A stretch of DNA of 10,447 bases from CAZIWJ01 sp964542855. GTDB lineage: Bacteria; Bacteroidota; Bacteroidia; Cytophagales; Cyclobacteriaceae. Positions 1 through 6,028 of the stretch are shown piece after piece. The number at the start of each line of letters is the position of its first letter. The first letter of the stretch is position 1. The stretch spans positions 1 through 10,447 of the forward strand of contig CAZIWJ010000125.1 of NCBI GenBank assembly GCA_964542855.1, written 5' to 3'. The translations under genes and the position numbers were made by a program. A model generated the notes under the pieces. It was not told where the DNA came from. It was given only the letters and a program-made list of their open reading frames with translations, and did not search any database.

Positions 1-820
1 AGTTGCTGGGTAAAATATTTTCCTCGAGTAGCGGCTTTTGCTCGCCCTTACTATTAATCCGGTAAGCAGTAACCAATTTCCAGGGCCATAACTTGGTTAA
101 TGACCCTACCATAAAGCCGGCCAGCAGCGAAATGGTTACATTATTATACCTTTCCAGCAGCCAGGCAATTAAGCGAACAAAACTCAGAATCCCTACCAGG
201 CACCCCACCATAAATACGGCCAGCGTTAATACATCACCTCCTTTCACGGCATTTAGAATGTACTCGTACTTGCCCAGTATCAGTAATAAAAAGCTGCCAG
301 ATATCCCCGGCAGGATCATGGCGCAGATGGCAATGGCCCCCGAAAGAAACACGAACCAGAGTCCGGTTGGTGATTCGGCAGGTGAGAATTGGGTAATGGT
401 AAAAGCAATGGCAATACCCAGTATACCGGCCAGGAAAACACCACCAGTTCGCCGTTTAATGGTTCGAAAAACGGAAACAGCAGCAATAAGTACCAGCCCG
501 AAGAAAAAAGACCAGAGTTGAATCGGGTAGGTATCCAGCAACCAGGATAAAATCCGGGCAAAAGAAAGTATACTAACAATGATGCCGAGGAATACCGGGA
601 GCAGGAAATTCCCGTTGATGTGCTTCCATACCCCCTTGAAATCTTTACTGAGTAGCAGGCGGAAGGCCCGCTGATCGACCGACTTGATGGAACGAATAAG
701 CTTTTCGTAAATCCCGGTAATGAATGCAATTGTACCCCCGGAAACTCCCGGAATGATGTCGGCACTACCCATAGCTACACCCTTCAGAACCAGATAGGCA
801 GTAGCTTTAACGTTTCTCAT
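1..820 (-). CDS. popT: DUF368 / PopT-type undecaprenyl-phosphate translocase (3' end missing)
   Basis: Reading leftward from the ATG at 818-820 gives 273 codons with no stop before the window edge, so the C-terminus is missing. The protein is a polytopic membrane protein. It carries two related halves, each with a conserved PG-(V/I)-SG motif: DIIPGVSGGT at residues 21-30 and ILPGISGSF at about 169-177, the latter followed by LLLILGKYEYI. This pair is the hallmark of the DUF368 family. Established knowledge: DUF368 proteins (PopT) return the lipid carrier undecaprenyl phosphate across the cytoplasmic membrane for reuse in peptidoglycan and surface-polysaccharide synthesis. Hydrophobic stretches lie near residues 72-96, 100-118, 127-145, 153-183, 197-222 and 228-246. 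The start is 10 bases downstream of the ComA-family stop codon, so the gene is almost certainly cotranscribed with it. The family assignment is firm; the exact substrate is inferred from the family. Confidence 0.88.
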   Translation of the reverse strand, partial: MRNVKATAYLVLKGVAMGSADIIPGVSGGTIAFITGIYEKLIRSIKSVDQRAFRLLLSKDFKGVWKHINGNFLLPVFLGIIVSILSFARILSWLLDTYPIQLWSFFFGLVLIAAVSVFRTIKRRTGGVFLAGILGIAIAFTITQFSPAESPTGLWFVFLSGAIAICAMILPGISGSFLLLILGKYEYILNAVKGGDVLTLAVFMVGCLVGILSFVRLIAWLLERYNNVTISLLAGFMVGSLTKLWPWKLVTAYRINSKGEQKPLLEENILPSN

Positions 821-830
821 GGCCTTATTA

Positions 831-1601
831 TTAATGCTTATCTTGAGAGAGGAAATGACTGAAGGTATCCCCGCGTAGCCCCAGGCGTGTGGTTTCCAGC
901 GGAATAACTTCTCTCGGGGCAATATTACCTAAATTTACGTTAGCTCCCAGCAGTTTAATAAACCACACCTGCTGGGACTTCTGAGGAGCTTCCCAGAGAA
1001 TTTTTTCAAAGGGTACTTTGGTAAGAATTTCCTCAACCAGCCCAGACCTTACTTCTCCGCTCGACCGGAACAGGCCTACCTGCCCGCTTTCCCGGGCTTC
1101 CCCGATCACTTTCCAGGCCCCGGCTTCCAGTTCGGCGTTCATAAGGTTAATCCAAACGTACGGAGGCATAATTTTTTCTTCGTCTTTTGAGCCCACTTCA
1201 GAAAGAACAGTTACCTGCTTCGACAATTTCTGAATGTATTCCAGCTTGCGTTCGTGGTTCAGGTCAATTGAACCATCCGATACTTCGGCGTATTCCAGTT
1301 GGTATTTGTCCAGTACCCGGCAGTAGTCTTCAAACTGCCCCCTTACAATAAACGCTTCAAACAGCGTTCCTCCGAAATAAACCGGAACCCCGGCATCCCG
1401 GTACAGTTTTAATTTTTCGTCGAGCTTCGGCGTAACAAAAGAAGTAGCCCAACCCAGCTTAACAATATCGACAAACTGGGCAGAGATGCTCAGCAGATCT
1501 TCCACTTCACGCAGGCTCAACCCTTTATCCATAACCATGGTATACCCGGTATCACGAGGTTTAGCCGTGCGCTCGGGAATATCTTTTAGGATGTAGTTCA
1601 T
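831..1601 (-). CDS. comA: Phosphosulfolactate synthase (ComA family)
   Basis: A 256-residue protein of the usual family length. The family uses a TIM-barrel to add sulfite to phosphoenolpyruvate, giving (R)-phosphosulfolactate, the first step of coenzyme M synthesis in methanogens; relatives also occur in bacteria. Family motifs are intact and in order: DKGL (25-28), VKLGWAT (47-53), GGTLFE (77-82), EVSDGS (106-111), SEVGSKD (134-140), GEARESG (167-173), EAPQKSQQV (204-212), NLGNI (223-227) and LETTRLGLRGDT (235-246). I see no loss of a signature block, so an active enzyme is likely. The ATG at 1599-1601 overlaps the TGA of the upstream TPR gene (ATGA), implying translational coupling. No ComB, ComC or other coenzyme M gene is visible, so the product may instead feed sulfolactate or another sulfonate, perhaps a sulfonolipid precursor (inference). 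This gene is unrelated to the competence gene of the same name. Confidence 0.9.
   Translation of the reverse strand: MNYILKDIPERTAKPRDTGYTMVMDKGLSLREVEDLLSISAQFVDIVKLGWATSFVTPKLDEKLKLYRDAGVPVYFGGTLFEAFIVRGQFEDYCRVLDKYQLEYAEVSDGSIDLNHERKLEYIQKLSKQVTVLSEVGSKDEEKIMPPYVWINLMNAELEAGAWKVIGEARESGQVGLFRSSGEVRSGLVEEILTKVPFEKILWEAPQKSQQVWFIKLLGANVNLGNIAPREVIPLETTRLGLRGDTFSHFLSQDKH
1598..1601 (-). promoter_or_regulatory. ATGA stop-start overlap (translational coupling)
   Basis: On the minus strand the four bases read ATGA: the TGA (1598-1600) ends the TPR gene and the ATG (1599-1601) starts the ComA-family gene. No strong Shine-Dalgarno sequence precedes this ATG, so ribosomes finishing the TPR gene probably reinitiate on comA, holding the two proteins near a fixed ratio (inference). 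Confidence 0.7.
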
Positions 1602-3007
1602 TCAATGTGGTCTTTTCGGTATTGGTTGATAATCTTGAACAGTGCTTTCTGGGTGTCTATTCTGGGGAAGAAATCATAAAGCACGGTATGTTTGTCGAAA
1701 TCCAGTGTTAACGCTTGTTCGAGGTAGTTAAACGCCTCTTTGTACTTGCCGGCACCGATCAGGTAAACTGTGGCCCGGTAATATAATTCTGCATCCTCGG
1801 GCAGTTCTTCAATGCCGTTCATAATTAAATCTACAGCCTTATTGAATTCCTGTTGTTCGTAATGTACCAGCGACCAGTTTAGCCAAACCCCGGCATTTTC
1901 CGGCTCAAGAATGCTGGCTTCCTGGTAAGCATCGAGGCACGATACCAGGTTCCCAATGTTATATTCTGCTTCGGCTACCGATTGCCAGTACAACTGGTTT
2001 TCGGCATTTAACTTAATCGCCTTACTGAAAAAGTGAATAGCCTCGTGCCATCGTTGCTGCTTATTAAGGCAGACCCCTATTCCAAACCAGGCCTCGTCGT
2101 ACATATAATCGGTCTGGGTAGACTTACGATAATATTTAATTGCCATATCGAAGCGGTTCATTTTTTCATACGCCGCACCAATGCAACAATATATTTCCGC
2201 ATTCGGACCTTCGTACCGGTGTGCCTCCTTATAAGCCCGAAGCGCTTTCCGGTACTCTTCCAGGTTCATGTAACTATTTCCTTTGTTAAAATGAGCTGAG
2301 GCAAATTTCTCGTTAATTACCAGGGCGTACTCGTATGCTTCAATCGCTTGTTCAAAGGCACCGCTGCGGTTATAAACAATACCCAGGTTATACCAGGCAT
2401 GATAAGAATAGGGGTTAAAATCTATAAACTTACGGTACTGGCTAATACTACCCTCATAATCATCTACGGCATCGTAGCAAAAAGCCAGTTCGTAAATAGC
2501 ATTATCATGTTCCGGGTTAATTTCCAGTGCCCGGCTGTAATATTCAATGGCTTCCGGGAACTGCCCTTTATGCTGGAAAGTAATGCCGATGTAATAGTTT
2601 ACTTCATCTTTCTCACGAACAATGGGTAAAATCTGCTTAAACTGGTTGATGGCTTCTTCGTAATTTCCCGACTGCGAAAGAATACTACCTCGGTGAATTT
2701 TTATTTCCGGGTCATTAGGCTGAAGGTTCAATGCAGTTTCAAGGGTGGTAAGTGCATCTTCAAAGCGATGCATATTCGATAATGCGTGAGCTTCACTGAT
2801 GATTAATTCTGAAGAAAAAGGATGCTGCCTGGCCCCGGCATAACAGGCTTCCAGGGCATGCTCGTTCCGGTTATTTTTCAGGTAATAGTCTATGATGTGC
2901 AGGTAAGACTCCAGTTCAAAGAAAGTATCTGCCTTACCGGCTATACCTGCTTCGAACTGTTCTGCTAACTTTTTCCCTTCTTCTCCTCTATGGCTGTTAT
3001 TCTTCAT
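1598..3007 (-). CDS. TPR-repeat protein, first gene of the TPR-comA-popT operon
   Basis: A soluble protein of 469 residues made almost wholly of tetratricopeptide repeats. I count about twelve 34-residue units from residue 32 to 438, for example around 136-168 (YYIGITFQHKGQFPEAIEYY), 203-236 (AWYNLGIVYNRSGAFEQAIE) and 304-337. The N-terminal 30 residues are charged, with no signal peptide or membrane segment, so a cytoplasmic location is expected. Known of the family: TPR solenoids are protein-binding scaffolds; no catalytic motif is visible. The frame is open six bases further to a TTG at 3011-3013, but I chose the ATG at 3005-3007 as the normal initiator. The 3' end overlaps comA by four bases, and a TAnnTTTG box lies 40 bases upstream. 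The context suggests it works with or regulates the ComA and PopT proteins, but its partner is unknown. Confidence 0.87.
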   Translation of the reverse strand: MKNNSHRGEEGKKLAEQFEAGIAGKADTFFELESYLHIIDYYLKNNRNEHALEACYAGARQHPFSSELIISEAHALSNMHRFEDALTTLETALNLQPNDPEIKIHRGSILSQSGNYEEAINQFKQILPIVREKDEVNYYIGITFQHKGQFPEAIEYYSRALEINPEHDNAIYELAFCYDAVDDYEGSISQYRKFIDFNPYSYHAWYNLGIVYNRSGAFEQAIEAYEYALVINEKFASAHFNKGNSYMNLEEYRKALRAYKEAHRYEGPNAEIYCCIGAAYEKMNRFDMAIKYYRKSTQTDYMYDEAWFGIGVCLNKQQRWHEAIHFFSKAIKLNAENQLYWQSVAEAEYNIGNLVSCLDAYQEASILEPENAGVWLNWSLVHYEQQEFNKAVDLIMNGIEELPEDAELYYRATVYLIGAGKYKEAFNYLEQALTLDFDKHTVLYDFFPRIDTQKALFKIINQYRKDHIE

Positions 3008-3047
3008 CTTCAAATTACTTATTCCGTTAATACAAGGAAAAGTGCGT

Positions 3048-3055
3048 CAAATTTA
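3048..3055 (-). promoter_or_regulatory. Candidate Bacteroidota -7 box for the TPR-comA-popT operon
   Basis: The minus strand reads TAAATTTG here, an exact match to the TAnnTTTG -7 consensus of the primary sigma factor in Bacteroidota. It lies 40 bases upstream of the chosen ATG, giving a plausible leader of about 30 bases. A clean TTG at the expected -33 distance is absent (only a T run is there), so the assignment rests on the -7 box and its position. Confidence 0.4.
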
Positions 3056-3072
3056 AAGGCTTAACCGGATTT

Positions 3073-3100
3073 TAAAAAGCCTGCCTGATTATAATCAGGT
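3073..3100 (-). terminator. Probable terminator after the SDR gene
   Basis: Bases 3084-3099 form a perfect palindrome, CCTGATTATAATCAGG, that can fold into a 6-bp stem with a TATA loop. On the minus strand it begins four bases after the TAG stop of the SDR gene and is followed, five bases later, by TTTTT (3074-3078). The spacing between stem and T run is a little long and the stem is AT-rich, so the terminator may be weak. A palindromic protein-binding site is the alternative, since the element also lies just upstream of the TPR operon promoter candidate. Confidence 0.5.
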
Positions 3101-3103
3101 TAT

Positions 3104-4090
3104 CTACACATTACAACCCGTATACCGGTTTTTCAATTCCTTACAGGTGTAGGCCAGTGTATTGTCCAGTTCCCTGAACGAATAATCGACCAGGTTCAGT
3201 ATCTTGTTATTGCTGTAAATAACTGTACCTTTTGCTGCATCGGCAAGCTCATCGGTGATTAGTTGTGGCTTCCCGGTAAGGGTTGCCCTCAGTTTATCGA
3301 GCCGAGCTGCCTGCCTGATCATTCCACTGCTCACCTTTATTCCCGGTGTTTTTTTTCCAAAATGATGAGCAATACCCTTGAATAACTGCTGGTAGCTAAC
3401 TACCCCGGCATTCAGAATGTATCGCTCATTGTTTATTGTTTCCTGTTGCAATAATTGTACGATAATCGTGGCATTATCCCTAACATCTACGTAGTTGATC
3501 TTACCTTGTAGGTAAAAAGGTTTTTCACTCCAAATGTAATGAAATAGCCTGGTACTCCCTTTTTTCCAGTTTCCGGGTCCTAAAATTACCGACGGGTTAA
3601 CAATTACGGCCGATAGCCCTTCGGCCATGCCCCTCCATACTTCCAGTTCACCCAGGTACTTACTTCTTGCGTAGGCACTGGGGTCATTTTCCAGCTTATT
3701 TTTTTCATTTACCACTTCAGAAAAACGGGATTTTCCTATGGCCGCAATTGAACTCACCTGTAAAAAGCGGGGAACACCCGCTTTCAATGCACAGTTTACC
3801 AGGTTGGCAGTAGCTTTTACGTTCACTTCATGTAACTCGTCGCGGTCTCGCTTACTGAAAGAAACCATACCTGCACAGTTTATTACAGCATCAACTTTAT
3901 TTAATAATTGCTGCAATTCTGTAAGTTCAAACAAGCTGGTTTGGTCCCACTGCACGTATTCCCGGATGTTACTTACCAGTTCCATAGAACTTTCAGCACG
4001 CTTCAATCCAATACAGGGTATACCTTCTTTTAACAGTTCCCTGCACACATAACTTCCCACAAGTCCGGTTGCACCAGTAACTAAAACCAT
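3104..4090 (-). CDS. Extended SDR, NAD(P)-dependent epimerase/dehydratase-like protein
   Basis: A 328-residue cytoplasmic Rossmann-fold enzyme of typical extended-SDR length. The dinucleotide-binding motif TGATGLVG is at residues 5-12, immediately after the start, as is usual for this family. NCAG (71-74) follows, then the catalytic serine region VSS (112-114) and YARSK (140-144), which supplies the Tyr140-Lys144 pair of the YxxxK active site. NPSVILGPG at about 165-173 is the substrate-domain motif seen in NAD-dependent epimerases and dihydroflavonol-reductase-like enzymes. All key residues are present, so it should be active as an oxidoreductase, epimerase or dehydratase on a sugar-nucleotide, sterol-like or small carbonyl substrate; the sequence does not say which. 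The gene ends 97 bases before the TPR operon start, with a hairpin between, and is divergent from the ABC exporter. It is probably its own transcription unit. Confidence 0.87.
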   Translation of the reverse strand: MVLVTGATGLVGSYVCRELLKEGIPCIGLKRAESSMELVSNIREYVQWDQTSLFELTELQQLLNKVDAVINCAGMVSFSKRDRDELHEVNVKATANLVNCALKAGVPRFLQVSSIAAIGKSRFSEVVNEKNKLENDPSAYARSKYLGELEVWRGMAEGLSAVIVNPSVILGPGNWKKGSTRLFHYIWSEKPFYLQGKINYVDVRDNATIIVQLLQQETINNERYILNAGVVSYQQLFKGIAHHFGKKTPGIKVSSGMIRQAARLDKLRATLTGKPQLITDELADAAKGTVIYSNNKILNLVDYSFRELDNTLAYTCKELKNRYTGCNV

Positions 4091-4226
4091 GCTGCGAATA
4101 TACGGAAATCACCAACAGTTATGAACCACCAACCCCTTCCGGTCGTTTTACTGGCTGGCAGCGTTCTTCATCGTTTGTTGTACCTTTTACACTTATACTA
4201 CTCCTCATTAAATTTTTCCCGGAACA
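4091..4226. promoter_or_regulatory. Divergent intergenic region between SDR and ABC exporter genes
   Basis: These 136 bases must carry the start signals for both flanking genes. On the plus strand TACCTTTT at 4181-4188 matches seven of eight positions of TAnnTTTG and would give a leader of about 30 bases for the exporter; no good TTG lies at the -33 distance. A short GGA (4221-4223) is the only ribosome-site-like sequence before the ATG at 4227. On the minus strand TATATTCG at 4095-4102 also matches seven of eight, but it is only four bases from the SDR start codon and would leave almost no leader, so it is doubtful. No operator palindrome or riboswitch is evident. Confidence 0.3.
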
Positions 4227-6008
4227 ATGGCAGAAACGACAAAAGACAGGCAGAATAAAAAACCGGTTAGCTTCAGGCAGTTTATTGGTATTTTCCGCTT
4301 CATTTACCCCTACCGAATACGATTCATCCTGGGTATGCTCTGCCTGCTGGTTTCCAGCGTGGTATCGCTCTCTTTTCCTTACGTTGCCGGTAAATTACTG
4401 GACATCGCATCCGGTACCAGTACCTGGTTTACCAACAACCTGAACCAGGTAGCTGTATTACTACTGGGGATATTAATTGTTCAGGCCTTTTTCTCTTTTG
4501 CTCGCGTTTACCTGTTCACTTACGTTAGCGAATATACCATGGCCGATGTACGCTCCAGGTTGTTTAACCAGTACATGACTTTACCCATGGCTTACTACGA
4601 TACCCAGCGGTCGGGCGAATTAATTAGCCGCATCACCGCCGATGTTTCCATGCTGCAGAACACGTTTTCTTATACCCTGGCCGAGTTCTTTCGGCAGGTA
4701 GCCACACTACTGGTAGGGGTAAGCATCATCCTGTTTACTTCTCCCCGGCTTGCTGTATTCATGCTGGCTACTTTCCCGGTACTTACCGTTGCCGCTGTAT
4801 TGTTCGGACGGCACATCCGAAAGCTGGCCAAAAAGGCCCAGGATGAACTGGCACAGGCTAATGTAATTGTGGAAGAAACACTATCGGCAATACAGGCTGT
4901 AAAGTCATTTACCAGCGAGTGGATAGAAGTGAAACGGTACCGCACTTCGCTCAACGAAGTGGTAAGCATTGCCATGAAGAATGCAGTTACCCGCGGCGGG
5001 TTTGTTTCTTTTCTTATCGTTGCCCTTTTCGGAGGAATTGTTGCCGTAGTGTGGTACGGAGCAACACTCGTACAAAGTGGGAGCATGACCGTTGGCGATT
5101 TACTTTCTTTTGTACTTTACACTACTTTTATCGGTGCTTCTATTGCCGGGCTGGGCGATATTTACGGACAGCTGCAAAAAGCCACCGGAGCTTCGGAGCG
5201 GGTGCTGGAAATACTGGGGGAAGAAGGGGAAATGACCCTTGAAGAGGATACCCCCCGTGAAGCTATTAGAGGCGATATTGTATTCGATAAAGTTGGCTTT
5301 GCCTACCCAACCCGGCAGGACGTAAAAGTGCTGGATTCAATTAACCTGCATATCAGCCAGGGTGAAAAAGTTGCGCTGGTTGGCCACAGCGGTGCGGGTA
5401 AATCTACCATTACCCAGTTACTCCTCCGTTTTTACGCTCCCACTTCCGGAACGATATATATGGCTAACCGGCCGGTTCAGTCGTACAACCTAAAGAACTA
5501 CCGCGCTAACCTGGGTATTGTACCCCAGGATGTAACCCTGTTCGGGGGAACGATTAAAGAAAATATAGCTTATGGGAAGCCCGATGCTTCCATCGATGAA
5601 ATTCGGGAGGCCGCCAGCAGGGCCAATGCCCTCGATTTTATTGAGGGCTTTCCCGACCAGTTCAATACGGTAGTAGGCGAAAGGGGGGTAAAACTATCGG
5701 GAGGCCAGCGGCAGCGGGTAGCAATTGCCCGAACTATTTTAAAAGACCCCGCTTTGCTTATTCTCGATGAAGCTACCAGCGCTCTTGATGCCGAATCGGA
5801 AAGCCTGGTTCAGCAGGCACTCGATAAACTGATGGAAAACCGAACGACCATCATAATTGCCCATCGACTGGCTACCATAAGAAAAGTAGATACTATTTAC
5901 GTAATCGACCAGGGTAGAATTGTGGAATCGGGGTCGCACCAGCAATTACTTAACTATTCAGGCGGAGCCTACAGTAACCTGGTTAAGCTGCAACTACAGG
6001 AAGACTAA
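4227..6008 (+). CDS. ABC exporter half-transporter (fused membrane and ATPase domains)
   Basis: At 593 residues this has the standard length of a type IV (MsbA/ABCB-like) exporter half that works as a dimer in the inner membrane. The N-terminal membrane domain (about 25-315) has six predicted helices near 31-55, 72-96, 150-170, 174-194, 257-280 and 289-312. The ATPase domain has every key motif: A-loop Tyr360 in GFAYPTR, Walker A GHSGAGKST (386-394), Q-loop Gln434 in IVPQD, signature LSGGQ (490-494), Walker B LLILDE with Asp514 and Glu515, D-loop SALD, and H-loop His546. An active ATP-driven exporter is therefore expected. Candidate cargoes for the family include lipids, lipid-linked glycans, peptides and drugs; there is no N-terminal peptidase domain, so bacteriocin-type processing is unlikely. 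It stands alone, divergent from the SDR gene and convergent with the giant repeat gene, giving no context clue to substrate. Confidence 0.93.
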   Translation: MAETTKDRQNKKPVSFRQFIGIFRFIYPYRIRFILGMLCLLVSSVVSLSFPYVAGKLLDIASGTSTWFTNNLNQVAVLLLGILIVQAFFSFARVYLFTYVSEYTMADVRSRLFNQYMTLPMAYYDTQRSGELISRITADVSMLQNTFSYTLAEFFRQVATLLVGVSIILFTSPRLAVFMLATFPVLTVAAVLFGRHIRKLAKKAQDELAQANVIVEETLSAIQAVKSFTSEWIEVKRYRTSLNEVVSIAMKNAVTRGGFVSFLIVALFGGIVAVVWYGATLVQSGSMTVGDLLSFVLYTTFIGASIAGLGDIYGQLQKATGASERVLEILGEEGEMTLEEDTPREAIRGDIVFDKVGFAYPTRQDVKVLDSINLHISQGEKVALVGHSGAGKSTITQLLLRFYAPTSGTIYMANRPVQSYNLKNYRANLGIVPQDVTLFGGTIKENIAYGKPDASIDEIREAASRANALDFIEGFPDQFNTVVGERGVKLSGGQRQRVAIARTILKDPALLILDEATSALDAESESLVQQALDKLMENRTTIIIAHRLATIRKVDTIYVIDQGRIVESGSHQQLLNYSGGAYSNLVKLQLQED

Positions 6009-6028
6009 CCCCGGTAATCAGGGTTTTA
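6007..6028. terminator. Possible weak terminator between convergent genes
   Basis: The nine-base gap between the two convergent stop codons sits inside a small hairpin: AACCC (6007-6011) pairs with GGGTT (6021-6025) around a 9-base loop, followed on the plus strand by TTAT. The stem is only 5 bp and the T tract short, so it may serve the exporter transcript weakly or be coincidental. No other terminator-like structure was seen at this junction. Confidence 0.25.

Noticed and set aside
93..765. Open frames on the plus strand (93-521) and in another minus-strand frame (316-765)
   Set aside because: Both overlap the DUF368 gene, whose frame gives a clean family match; their translations are low-complexity shadows rich in Ser, Pro and Thr.
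3011..3013. TTG as the start of the TPR gene
   Set aside because: It adds only two residues (MK), has no better ribosome site, and an ATG lies two codons downstream, which is the more likely initiator.
4670..5242. Open frames on either strand within the ABC exporter gene
   Set aside because: They overlap a full-length exporter with all motifs intact and show no recognisable domain; they are shadows.
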